A DNA stretch of 20,849 nt from Candidatus Mediterraneibacter colneyensis (GTDB lineage Bacteria > Bacillota > Clostridia > Lachnospirales > Lachnospiraceae), in NCBI GenBank assembly GCA_019114745.1, contig DXEY01000045.1, forward strand, positions 1-20,849, written 5' to 3'. Each line of letters starts with the position of its first letter. The first letter of the stretch is position 1. A program made the translations under genes and the position numbers. Positions 1 through 7,689 of the stretch are shown here, piece by piece. The notes beneath the pieces are model-generated. The model had not been told where the DNA came from and searched no databases. It saw nothing but the letters and a program-made list of their open reading frames with translations.

Positions 1-58
1 TGAATCTGCGTAAAGCGCTGTCTAACGTCTCGTTTTCTTTAACGATTACATTTGACAT
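1..58 (-). CDS. rpsU: 30S ribosomal protein S21, 5' part only
   Basis: This is the start of a gene that runs off the left edge; 19 codons are visible. The translation begins MSNVIVKENETLDSALRRF, which is the characteristic N-terminus of bacterial ribosomal protein S21, a small basic protein of the 30S platform involved in early steps of translation initiation. The ATG is at 56-58. Purine-rich Shine-Dalgarno-like sequence lies upstream: AAGGTG at 66-71 and GGGGAGGT at 72-79. A strong promoter and a structured leader precede the gene, and alaS lies directly upstream on the same strand. The rest of the protein is outside the window, so intactness cannot be judged. The family call rests on recognising the N-terminal sequence. 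Confidence 0.9.
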   Translation of the reverse strand, partial: MSNVIVKENETLDSALRRF

Positions 59-86
59 AGTCTCACACCTTACCTCCCCTCCAGCC

Positions 87-135
87 TTGTATTGTGCATA
101 ATACGACTGTTCGGGTATTTTTATTGCACTAACAA
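87..135 (-). promoter_or_regulatory. Stem-loop in the rpsU 5' leader
   Basis: The likely rpsU leader can fold into an interrupted stem. GTGCA at 94-98 pairs with TGCAC at 125-129, AATAC at 100-104 pairs with GTATT at 115-119, and TTGT at 87-90 can pair with ACAA at 132-135. The apical loop is about 10 nt. The predicted transcription start lies near 131, so the stem would sit at the very 5' end of the message, while the ribosome binding site stays outside it. It may be a stabilising element or a regulatory leader; no known class was recognised. Confidence 0.4.
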
Positions 136-137
136 AG

Positions 138-165
138 ATTATATCATATTTTTTACTTCCGTCAA
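138..165 (-). promoter_or_regulatory. Sigma-A-type promoter of rpsU
   Basis: On the minus strand a -35 element TTGACG (160-165) is separated by 16 bases from a perfect -10 element TATAAT (138-143). It lies in the AT-rich gap between alaS and rpsU and predicts a leader of about 70 bases. No convincing alaS terminator lies between the alaS stop and this promoter. There is only an AT-rich imperfect dyad at 168-192 with no T-tract, so alaS read-through into rpsU is possible. Confidence 0.8.
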
Positions 166-211
166 CTGTTTTCAGCTAAAAACTGTGAAAACATGAGGGA
201 AACACGCATAT

Positions 212-2854
212 TTAACTCTGAATCTGTCCCTCGAGCACCTCGGAAGCTTTTGCCAGCGCATCCGGGATGCCAGCCGGATTCTTTCCGCCTGCCTGCGCCA
301 TGTTGGGACGTCCGCCGCCGCCACCGCCGACACATCCTGCGATCGCTTTCACAAGATTTCCGGCATGTGCGCCCTGTTTCATCGCGCCATCTGTAGCAGT
401 TACCATCAGGCTGACTTTACCGTCATTCGCGGAGGCAAGAACGACAACGCCCTCTCCCAGTTTTGCCTTAAACTGATCTCCGAGATCGCGGAGTCCGTTC
501 ATATCGATGCCGTCAAGCTGTGCTGCCAGCAGTTTTACGCCTTTGACTTCTGTCACCTGATCCATCACATCTCCGGCAGCTTCCTGTGCCATCTTGCTCT
601 TGAGGCTCTCCACCTCGCCGTGGAGCGCTTTGTTCTCTGCCATCAAATGTGTGATCTTGTCTGCCAGATTCTCCGGCGTTGCTTTCATAAGCTGTGCCGC
701 ATTCTTTAACATCTCTTCGATCTGAACGTAGTACTTCATCAGTCCGTCGGAAGTCAGCGCTTCGATACGGCGGACGCCGGCAGCTACGCCGGTCTCGGAA
801 ATAATCTTAAACGCCATGATCTCAGATGTGTTCTTCACATGGGTACCGCCGCAGAACTCGATCGAGAAGTCGCTCATATTTACCACGCGGACAATATCGC
901 CGTACTTCTCGCCAAAGAGCGCCTGTGCCCCTGTTTTCTTTGCCTCTTCGATGGGCATATTCTTCACAATAACGTCAAGGCCTTTTGAGATCTGTTCGTT
1001 GACAATATCCTCAACTTTTTTCAGCTCTTCTGCCGTCATAGCGGAGAAGTGGGTAAAGTCAAATCTCAGCCTGTCTTCGTTTACGCTGGAACCTGCCTGC
1101 TCCACATGGGTGCCAAGCACAGTGCGGAGCGCTTTCTGGAGCAGATGGGTCGCGCTGTGATTTCTTGCGGAAAGCGCGCGTTTCTTCGCATCTACTTCGA
1201 GTGTCACTTTATCTCCTGATTTGATCATGCCTTTCGTCATAACGCCGATATGACCGATCTTGCCGCCCAGAAGTTTCACAGTATCTTCTACTTTGAACTC
1301 CCCTTCTGACGTGCGGATATATCCGGTGTCAGCCTCCTGGCCGCCGCTCGTCGCGTAGAACGGAGTCTCCTGTACGAAGATCGTGCCTCTCTGGCCTTCG
1401 GAAAGCGCCTCGACGATTTCTTCTTCTGTGGTGAGTACAGTCACGTCAGAGTCGTATGTCAGTTTATCATAACCGACAAACGTGCTTGTCACGCCCGGAT
1501 CGATGGACTCATAGACTGTCACATCTGCGCCCATGTAGTTTGTTACTTCGCGGGCGTCACGGGCTTTCTTTCTCTGAACTTCCATACATGCGTGGAAGCC
1601 TTCCTCATCCACATCCAGATCTTTCTCTTCCAGGATCTCTTTTGTCAGATCCAGAGGGAATCCGTATGTGTCATAGAGACGGAATGCATCTTCGCCGTTC
1701 AGTGTTTTCTCACCTTTTGCTTCCATATCGGCGATCATATCTGACAGGATGCCAAGTCCCTGGTCGATCGTCTTATTGAACTGCTCTTCCTCTTTGGAGA
1801 TGACTTTGAGGATGAACTCTCTCTTCTCTTCCAGTTCCGGATATCCGTCTTTGGATCCTTCGATCACGCTCTCGGCAAGTTCCGGCAGGAATCCTTTGTG
1901 GATGCCGAGCAGTCTTCCGTGGCGGCACGCCCTTCTCAGAAGGCGGCGGAGCACATAGCCGCGCCCTTCGTTTGACGGCATGATCCCGTCTGAGATCATA
2001 AATGTCACAGAACGGATATGGTCTGTAATAACACGGATAGACACATCGTCTTTATACTCTTTTCCGTACTCTTTCTCTGCGAGACGGCACACGTGGTCTC
2101 TCAGAGCCTTGATCGTATCCACGTCAAAGATGGAGTCTACATCCTGCACTACACTTGCGAGGCGCTCAAGTCCCATTCCGGTATCGATGTTCTTCTGCTC
2201 CAGTTCGGAATAGTGTCCATCTCCGTCATTGTCAAACTGGGTGAACACATCGTTCCAGATCTCCATGTAGCGGTCGCAGTCGCATCCTACAGTACAGTCC
2301 GGCTTACCGCATCCGTATTTCTCGCCTCTGTCATAGTATACTTCGGAACACGGGCCGCAGGGACCTGAGCCGTGCTCCCAGAAATTATCTTCTTTCCCGA
2401 ATTTGAAGATCCTCTCCGCCGGGATCCCCATCTTTTTGTTCCAGATTTCAAACGCCTCATCGTCGTCCACGTAGACAGACGGATACAGACGGTTCGGATC
2501 CAGACCCACCACGTCGGTCAGGAACTCCCATGTCCACTGGATCGCCTCTTCTTTAAAATAATCTCCGAAGGAGAAGTTTCCGAGCATCTCAAAAAACGTG
2601 CCGTGACGGGCAGTCTTTCCAACATTCTCGATATCTCCGGTACGGATACACTTCTGGCAGGTCGTGACCCTTTTTCTCGGCGGGATCTCCTGCCCTGTAA
2701 AATACGGTTTTAAAGGTGCCATTCCAGAATTAATGAGCAGTAAGCTCTTATCATTATGGGGCACCAGAGAAAAGCTTTTCATGGCAAGATGTCCCTTGCT
2801 CTCAAAAAACTCCAGAAACATTTTTCTCAGCTCGTTCACTCCATATGGCTGCAT
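212..2854 (-). CDS. alaS: Alanyl-tRNA synthetase
   Basis: The 880-residue protein charges tRNA-Ala with alanine in the cytosol and hydrolyses mischarged Ser- and Gly-tRNA-Ala. Its length is normal for the family. The class II catalytic core fills roughly residues 1-240 and contains the conserved segment HGTFFEMLGNFSFGDYF near residues 84-100. The editing domain carries the zinc-binding set H566 and H570 (HSATH) plus C668 and H672 (CGGTH). The C-terminal DHHA1 region ends in a glycine run near residues 845-851, followed by RPNMAQAGG. A cysteine-rich insert (C166, C169, C182, C187, C191, C193) is seen in the catalytic part; I recall this as usual for clostridial enzymes. The ATG follows GGAGG, about 10 bases upstream. 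It has its own promoter (2895-2923), and no T-box fits in the short leader. Confidence 0.97.
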   Translation of the reverse strand: MQPYGVNELRKMFLEFFESKGHLAMKSFSLVPHNDKSLLLINSGMAPLKPYFTGQEIPPRKRVTTCQKCIRTGDIENVGKTARHGTFFEMLGNFSFGDYFKEEAIQWTWEFLTDVVGLDPNRLYPSVYVDDDEAFEIWNKKMGIPAERIFKFGKEDNFWEHGSGPCGPCSEVYYDRGEKYGCGKPDCTVGCDCDRYMEIWNDVFTQFDNDGDGHYSELEQKNIDTGMGLERLASVVQDVDSIFDVDTIKALRDHVCRLAEKEYGKEYKDDVSIRVITDHIRSVTFMISDGIMPSNEGRGYVLRRLLRRACRHGRLLGIHKGFLPELAESVIEGSKDGYPELEEKREFILKVISKEEEQFNKTIDQGLGILSDMIADMEAKGEKTLNGEDAFRLYDTYGFPLDLTKEILEEKDLDVDEEGFHACMEVQRKKARDAREVTNYMGADVTVYESIDPGVTSTFVGYDKLTYDSDVTVLTTEEEIVEALSEGQRGTIFVQETPFYATSGGQEADTGYIRTSEGEFKVEDTVKLLGGKIGHIGVMTKGMIKSGDKVTLEVDAKKRALSARNHSATHLLQKALRTVLGTHVEQAGSSVNEDRLRFDFTHFSAMTAEELKKVEDIVNEQISKGLDVIVKNMPIEEAKKTGAQALFGEKYGDIVRVVNMSDFSIEFCGGTHVKNTSEIMAFKIISETGVAAGVRRIEALTSDGLMKYYVQIEEMLKNAAQLMKATPENLADKITHLMAENKALHGEVESLKSKMAQEAAGDVMDQVTEVKGVKLLAAQLDGIDMNGLRDLGDQFKAKLGEGVVVLASANDGKVSLMVTATDGAMKQGAHAGNLVKAIAGCVGGGGGGRPNMAQAGGKNPAGIPDALAKASEVLEGQIQS

Positions 2855-2894
2855 GACTATAATCCTCCTCTTTCGCTCAAAAAGCCTGTTTTAT

Positions 2895-2923
2895 AATATA
2901 TCACAGCAGGGTATATTTGTAAA
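2895..2923 (-). promoter_or_regulatory. Sigma-A-type promoter of alaS
   Basis: TTTACA (2918-2923) and TATATT (2895-2900) are separated by exactly 17 bases on the minus strand. The predicted start near 2888 gives a leader of only about 35 bases ending in the GGAGG site of alaS. That leaves no room for a T-box leader, the usual control of aminoacyl-tRNA synthetase genes in Firmicutes. Confidence 0.65.
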
Positions 2924-2934
2924 GATTTGTAAAG
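2915..2934. repeat. Tandem duplication of 10 bases at the alaS -35 region
   Basis: ATTTGTAAAG occurs twice head to tail (2915-2924 and 2925-2934) on the plus strand. Read on the minus strand, each copy supplies a TTTACA hexamer; the copy nearer alaS is the -35 element. The farther copy joins the hairpin downstream of the hydrogenase gene. Confidence 0.8.
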
Positions 2935-2958
2935 CGGACGCCTGTCCAGACGCCCGCT
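2933..2958 (-). terminator. Hairpin after the hydrogenase gene, probable weak terminator
   Basis: About 30 bases beyond the hydrogenase stop codon, the minus-strand transcript can form a 10-bp stem (AGCGGGCGUC with GGCGUCCGCU, including two G-U pairs) around a 6-base loop. It is followed by U- and A-rich sequence (TTTACAAATCTTTAC) rather than a clean U-run, so termination may be partial. It separates the hydrogenase gene from the alaS promoter. Confidence 0.55.
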
Positions 2959-2987
2959 CTGATATGTTGGTTATAGTTTATATCGGA

Positions 2988-4436
2988 TTATCTGTGCATC
3001 GAGAATGACTCTTCGTCATAGTTGCTCAGATTTTTGTAAATACCTCTGTCATCCGCCTCTTTGATCAGGGCATCTCTAGACTTCTTCGCCATCATCTGAT
3101 CTTTGAAGGAGCTCGGTCCGCCGACACAGCCGCCGTCGCATGCCATACCCTCGATAAAGTCTTCCGGAAGTCTTCCTACTTTCATAAGGAGCAGCGCTTT
3201 CTTACACTCAGCCGCACCATTTGCCTTATATACTTTTACGTCGATATCGTTGCCGGATTCTTTGAGGCTCTGCTGAACAGCCGCAGCCACTCCGCCCGAG
3301 TTTCCGAATCTCTTTCCAAATACGGAAGATTCCTGATATGTGTTCTCCACCGGTTCGAGCGCAACATCTTTTGCACGCATCATCGCGCGGATCTCACTGT
3401 ATGTAAGCGCGTAATCGGCGTTCCCTTCGATCTTCTGATCGACGATCTCGGATTTTTTCGCAAGGCAGGGCCCGATAAACACGGTAACCGCTTCCGGATC
3501 TTTCGCTTTGATCAGACGTGACACGCCGCACATCGGGGAGACAGTTGTAGACACTGCATCACTCAGTTCCGGATAATGCTTGCGTACCATATTGACAAAT
3601 CCCGGACAGCAGGATGTTACCTTTTTCTTTCCTTCCTGATATGCCTCGCGCCATTCCTCCGCCTCATATTTTGCTGTCAGGTCTCCGCCGAGTCCCACTT
3701 CCACAAATTCAGTGAATCCAAGCTCTTTCATAGCTTTTCTCCAGCTTGCCATAGTGATATCTGTACCGAACTGGCCTTCCGTCGCAGGCGCGAGCATCGC
3801 ATATACGCGTTTTCCGGATTTGATCGCTCTGATCACGTCCACGATCCATGTCTTTGAACCGATCGCACCGAACGGGCAGCTGTGGATGCATTTTCCACAG
3901 CGGATACATTTCTCATCATCGATCACGGAAATGCCGTATTCATCGTAGGAGATCGCATCCACCGGACAGCTGAACTTACACGGTCTCTTCAGATGGGCGA
4001 TCGCGTTGTAAGGACAGGCATCCGCGCACTTGCCGCATTCTTTACATTTTGACGCATCAATGTGGGTGCGGTGGCGTCCCGGCTCGATAGCGCCGAAATG
4101 ACAGGCGTTGATACAGGCTTTTCCGATACAGTTCTGGCAGTTTTCCGTAACGGTGTAACTGGAGATCGGACAATCCTCGCATGCGGAACTGATCACCTGG
4201 ATCACATTGCCGTCGTCTGTAAGTCCGGGAGCTTTCCCTTCCGCAAGCCTTACACGCTGGCGGATGATCTCGCGCTCTTTATAAATACAGCAGCGGAACT
4301 GAGCGGTCGGCCCCGGAATCAGCTTCATCGGGATCTCGTCTTTCCTCTCCTCAAGTTCCCCGGCGAACGCCAGCCTCGCAACTTCCTCTAATACTGCATG
4401 TTTGATCTTGATTACATTTGCATCTGCGTACCTCAA
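2988..4436 (-). CDS. Monomeric [FeFe] hydrogenase with several [4Fe-4S] clusters, probably group B
   Basis: This 482-residue protein probably exchanges electrons between ferredoxin and protons (2H+ + 2e- to H2) to dispose of fermentation reductant. The N-terminal half has several cysteine sets: C86/C89; C100/C103/C108/C112; a ferredoxin motif C131/C134/C137/C141; C153/C157; and a second ferredoxin motif C177/C180/C183/C187. The H-cluster domain carries L1 TSCCPGF (C276, C277), L2 GPCLAKKSE (C324, K327, E330) and L3 MACDGGCVGG (C433, C437). By analogy with clostridial CpI, C276 is the proton-relay cysteine and the others are ligands. L2 has GPC instead of the MPC of classical enzymes, which points to group B. 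The start is TTG at 4434-4436 with GGAGG 8 bases upstream; a nearby ATG is out of frame. HydE, HydF and HydG maturases are not in the window. A ferredoxin-like redox role without H2 cannot be excluded. Confidence 0.88.
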   Translation of the reverse strand: MRYADANVIKIKHAVLEEVARLAFAGELEERKDEIPMKLIPGPTAQFRCCIYKEREIIRQRVRLAEGKAPGLTDDGNVIQVISSACEDCPISSYTVTENCQNCIGKACINACHFGAIEPGRHRTHIDASKCKECGKCADACPYNAIAHLKRPCKFSCPVDAISYDEYGISVIDDEKCIRCGKCIHSCPFGAIGSKTWIVDVIRAIKSGKRVYAMLAPATEGQFGTDITMASWRKAMKELGFTEFVEVGLGGDLTAKYEAEEWREAYQEGKKKVTSCCPGFVNMVRKHYPELSDAVSTTVSPMCGVSRLIKAKDPEAVTVFIGPCLAKKSEIVDQKIEGNADYALTYSEIRAMMRAKDVALEPVENTYQESSVFGKRFGNSGGVAAAVQQSLKESGNDIDVKVYKANGAAECKKALLLMKVGRLPEDFIEGMACDGGCVGGPSSFKDQMMAKKSRDALIKEADDRGIYKNLSNYDEESFSMHR

Positions 4437-4506
4437 AATTCATTCCTCCACAACAAATTATCTTTTATTGTTACAAAGTACGGATTCAACATACTTTCTT
4501 TCATTA

Positions 4507-4535
4507 AATATACCATGCGCCCGTCTGTTTTCCCA
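4507..4535 (-). promoter_or_regulatory. Possible extended -10 promoter of the hydrogenase gene
   Basis: The minus strand reads TGGTATATT (4507-4515), an extended -10 motif. The -35 is poor (TGGGAA at 4530-4535, 17-base spacer). It predicts a start near 4500 and a 5' leader of about 63 bases. The 148-base gap between metH and the hydrogenase gene shows no clear metH terminator. The palindrome TTGTTACAA (4468-4476) lies in the leader. Confidence 0.35.
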
Positions 4536-4584
4536 GTGATTTTTTTAACAAAGCCTGTATAAATTGAGGAACAATATGTCTCTT

Positions 4585-6990
4585 CTATTCCGAAAAAAGG
4601 CTCTGTGCATAATGGACAGACTGCATCGCATCTTTTCCGTAGAAGTCGGCTCCGATCATATCGGCATAATCCTGGTTTAATACCGCTCCTCCGACCATTA
4701 CTTTACACTCGGGAGCACATTCTTTTACCAGGCGGATCGTCTCCTCCATGCTCACGACAGTCGTCGTCATAAGTGCGCTCAGCCCGACTAACCGGATCTT
4801 CTTATCCATGACGGTCTCTGCGATCTTCTCCGGCGGAACGTCTTTGCCGAGATCGATCACATCGAAACTGTAGTTTTCCAGAAGCACTTTCACGATATTT
4901 TTTCCGATATCGTGGATGTCCCCCTTGACCGTAGCGAGGACAACTGTTCCGATCTTCGTCTGAACCTCGCCGCTTTTATCCATCTTATCTCTGAGTACGG
5001 CGAACGCTCTCTTTGCCGCCTCCGCGCTCATGAGAAGCTGGGGCAGAAATACCGTTCCCTTCTCAAACCCGTCACCTACATGGTTCAGCGCCGGGATCAG
5101 TTCTGTGTCAATAATCTCCAGAGGTTCCTTTTCACGGAGCATTTCCACAGTCAGAGACTCAGCGTCTTCTTTCAGGCCTTTCTCGATCGACTCTCTGAGG
5201 CCGGGCGCGGGTTTTCCTGTGTTTCCATCTGTGGAGATCTGTCCCGAACCGGATGTACCTGCATCTGACCCGAACCGCGCGATATACTGGCCGCAGTTCT
5301 CATCAAGGTTCATCAGTGCATGATACGCATACCACGACTTCATCATATCTTCCGAAGCAGGATTGATGATGCCGGCGCTCAGCCCGTTCATCATCGCCAT
5401 CGTATAAAAGGCCGAGTTGATCACCGGACGGCGGGGGAGTCCGAATGAGATATTCGATACGCCGAGGACCGTCTTTACGCCAAGTTCATTCTTTAGCCTT
5501 CGCAGGGTCTCCAGCGTCACCTTTGCTCCTTCCGGCTCGGAGCTGACCGTCATGGCAAGCGCGTCGATCACGATATCTTTCTTTTTAATCCCATATTTTG
5601 CTGCTTCGCGGATGATCTTTTCTGCGATCCTTACACGTCCTTCTGCATCGGCAGGGATCCCGTCCTCGTCCAGCGTAAGCCCGATCACCACGCCACCATA
5701 TTTCCGGATCAGCGGGAACACCTTATCCATGGAGTCCTGCTTGCCGCTCACCGAATTTACCATCGCCTTGCCGTTATAGATACGCAGTGCCGCCTCCATC
5801 GCTTCCGCGTCCACCGTATCAATCTGGAGCGGAAGGTTGACTACACTCTGAAGTGACTGTACGGTCTCCTTCATCAAAGAAGGTTCGTCAATATCCGGCA
5901 GTCCGACATTCACATCGAGAATATGGGCTCCATTGTCCTGCTGGGTGATCCCTTCGCGGAGGATATACTCCAGATCGTGTTCCTTCAGCGCCTGTTTGAA
6001 CCGTTTTTTTCCAGTCGGATTGATGCGCTCACCGATAATTTTAGAACCTTCTCCCAGAAATACGGCGCTGCCGTAAGAGGACACTACTGTCTCCTCCTTT
6101 TCAGAAGGTTCGCGCACCAGGAGTTCCCGGCACAGAGACACCATTGCCCGGATATGATCCGGGGTTGTCCCGCAGCACCCTCCCACAACGCAGGCGCCCA
6201 TTTTAATGATCTGTTTCATGAAGCGGGCGAATTGATCCGGAGAGACATCATAGCACGTCCTCCCGTCCCGCTGTACCGGAAGCCCGGCATTGGGCTTTAC
6301 GATCACTGGAAGAGACGAATGTGCCAGATATTCTTCCAGGATCGGGAGCATCTGTTCCGGCCCCATCCCGCAGTTCATACCGACAGCATCCACCCCGAGT
6401 CCTTCCAGAAGGGCGATCACAGACGGAACATCCGCTCCGGTCAGGAGTTTCCGCCGCTCGTCAAAAATCGCCGTAGCAAATACAGGAAGCGATGTATTCT
6501 CCTTCGCCGCCAGAACTGCCGCTTTAAGCTCATAAGTGTCGCTCATCGTCTCGATATGGATAAGGTCTGCCCCGGCCTCTTCGCCCCAGATCATCACCTG
6601 GCGGAACGCATCGTATGCAGTCTCAAAAGGCAGGTCGCCCATTGGTGAAAGGAGTTTTCCCGTCGGTCCGATGTCGAGCGCGGTGCAGACAGAACCATCT
6701 TTTCCAGCCTGTACTGCCGCGGCTTTGACATGCCTTACCGCAGCTTTTACCGTCTCCTCTAATGTGATGCTCTCATCATGAAATTTGAGTGCATTCGCCC
6801 CGAAAGTATTGGTCAGTACAATATCGCTTCCGGCTTCCATGTATTTCCGGTGAATCTCTATGATCTCTTCCGGATGGCTGATATTCCATGTCTCCGGAAG
6901 TTCTCCGGGCGCAAGACCTTTTTCCTGTAAAAGCGTTCCCATACCGCCGTCAAAAAACAGCAGTTCTTTTCCCAGTCGTTTTTTCAACAT
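4585..6990 (-). CDS. metH: Cobalamin-dependent methionine synthase lacking the activation domain
   Basis: The enzyme moves the methyl group of methyl-tetrahydrofolate via cobalamin to homocysteine, giving methionine. Four modules are visible. The homocysteine domain is at about residues 1-290, with the zinc cysteines C207 and C272/C273 (GGCCGT). The pterin-binding barrel is at about 310-560. The cobalamin cap is at about 600-670. The B12 Rossmann domain is at about 675-801, with the D691-x-H693-x-x-G696 motif whose histidine binds cobalt. At 801 residues it ends after the B12 domain, whereas the E. coli enzyme (about 1200) adds a C-terminal reactivation domain; here that function is a separate gene just upstream. 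A Gly/Ser/Thr-rich linker lies at residues 575-597. The ATG follows AAAGGA at a normal distance. It is the last gene of a metF, activation subunit, metH unit, with no S-box visible upstream. Confidence 0.95.
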   Translation of the reverse strand: MLKKRLGKELLFFDGGMGTLLQEKGLAPGELPETWNISHPEEIIEIHRKYMEAGSDIVLTNTFGANALKFHDESITLEETVKAAVRHVKAAAVQAGKDGSVCTALDIGPTGKLLSPMGDLPFETAYDAFRQVMIWGEEAGADLIHIETMSDTYELKAAVLAAKENTSLPVFATAIFDERRKLLTGADVPSVIALLEGLGVDAVGMNCGMGPEQMLPILEEYLAHSSLPVIVKPNAGLPVQRDGRTCYDVSPDQFARFMKQIIKMGACVVGGCCGTTPDHIRAMVSLCRELLVREPSEKEETVVSSYGSAVFLGEGSKIIGERINPTGKKRFKQALKEHDLEYILREGITQQDNGAHILDVNVGLPDIDEPSLMKETVQSLQSVVNLPLQIDTVDAEAMEAALRIYNGKAMVNSVSGKQDSMDKVFPLIRKYGGVVIGLTLDEDGIPADAEGRVRIAEKIIREAAKYGIKKKDIVIDALAMTVSSEPEGAKVTLETLRRLKNELGVKTVLGVSNISFGLPRRPVINSAFYTMAMMNGLSAGIINPASEDMMKSWYAYHALMNLDENCGQYIARFGSDAGTSGSGQISTDGNTGKPAPGLRESIEKGLKEDAESLTVEMLREKEPLEIIDTELIPALNHVGDGFEKGTVFLPQLLMSAEAAKRAFAVLRDKMDKSGEVQTKIGTVVLATVKGDIHDIGKNIVKVLLENYSFDVIDLGKDVPPEKIAETVMDKKIRLVGLSALMTTTVVSMEETIRLVKECAPECKVMVGGAVLNQDYADMIGADFYGKDAMQSVHYAQSLFSE

Positions 6991-7037
6991 ATGTTATCCT
7001 TTCCCTGTTTCTTTTCTCTCCTGTCCTTCACTGAACA

Positions 7038-7679
7038 CTATCTTCTGTATGCACAGTCCGTCTTTTCGCATGCTTCGCACCCGGCGAGCGGGCATCTCTC
7101 CCTGACCGGGCTCGCCCCGATGACAGCCGTGACCGACTTGGACGGGCTGAGCATACAGGCGTCCGTCATTGTCAGCCCGATTGTCTTCGCACAGTCCAAC
7201 ATGCGCAGGAACGGTTCCTGAAACCGGATATCAAAATCTCCGTATCCCGGACTGAACCTGGGTCTCAGATACAGCCCCTCTTTTTCAAGTTCTTCCCCGA
7301 TCTCAAGCTGTTTTTTGTCACAGTATTCTTCCAGCAATGCCGCCGCACATGCCTGTAGTACCAGGGCATAGCTCATGTCAGTCACAGAAGCGCGGCGGAT
7401 TGCCTGATCCACCTCTGTCCCGAGTGTCGCCGCAAAGAGTACAGCCTTAACACAGCCTTTCAGGTTCCTCCCCAGGCTGCTGCTCCTGATCATGATATGT
7501 TCAATCTGTACCGTCCCTTCTTCCTTCCGCTCTATATCAAAAAGGCGGCAGATGGATCTCGGGCCCGCAGCTTTCTCCAGTTGGGAGAAAGCTTTGTCTA
7601 TCATCATACGGGTCCTCACATCTGCCGTATTTTTGCCATATCCCAGATAGCGGACGGCTTCTCTGATCCGTCTCTCCAT
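7038..7679 (-). CDS. Methionine synthase activation (cobalamin reactivation) subunit, stand-alone
   Basis: The 213-residue protein corresponds to the S-adenosylmethionine-binding activation domain of MetH. That domain helps reductively remethylate cobalamin when cob(I)alamin is accidentally oxidised. The best visible landmark is RPRFSPGYGD at residues 139-148, which matches the RPxPGY SAM-binding motif of the family. SVTAVIG near 182-188 is also family-like. The C-terminus has four cysteines, C196, C201, C204 and C209 (CX4CX2CX4C), which suggests a bound metal or Fe-S centre; this is an inference. The gene lies 10 bases after metF and 47 bases before metH, so the two halves of MetH are made from one probable transcript. 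Separate activation subunits are known elsewhere, for example in Thermotoga. The start is ATG at 7677-7679. Confidence 0.85.
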   Translation of the reverse strand: MERRIREAVRYLGYGKNTADVRTRMMIDKAFSQLEKAAGPRSICRLFDIERKEEGTVQIEHIMIRSSSLGRNLKGCVKAVLFAATLGTEVDQAIRRASVTDMSYALVLQACAAALLEEYCDKKQLEIGEELEKEGLYLRPRFSPGYGDFDIRFQEPFLRMLDCAKTIGLTMTDACMLSPSKSVTAVIGASPVRERCPLAGCEACEKTDCAYRR

Positions 7680-7689
7680 CCTGTTATCC

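Noticed and set aside
166..192. alaS terminator
   Set aside because: The AT-rich dyad GTTTTCA/TGAAAAC has competing pairings and is not followed by a T-tract; it abuts the rpsU -35 instead.
306..332. CCG-rich simple repeat
   Set aside because: It encodes the glycine run near the C-terminus of AlaRS, a normal feature of the family, rather than an independent repeat element.
2256..2360. Cysteine-rich insert in AlaRS as a novel domain
   Set aside because: As far as I recall, related clostridial alanyl-tRNA synthetases carry the same CGxPxC...GCDCDR stretch, so it is ordinary for the group.
2855..2987. T-box leader for alaS
   Set aside because: The predicted transcript leader is only about 35 bases, and no T-box core sequence or terminator/antiterminator pair is visible.
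4541..4556. Rex operator upstream of the hydrogenase
   Set aside because: Only one TTGTTAA half is present; the symmetrical second half is missing.
5923..6648. Plus-strand open frame of 241 codons
   Set aside because: It is antisense to the homocysteine and pterin modules of metH and has no family resemblance.
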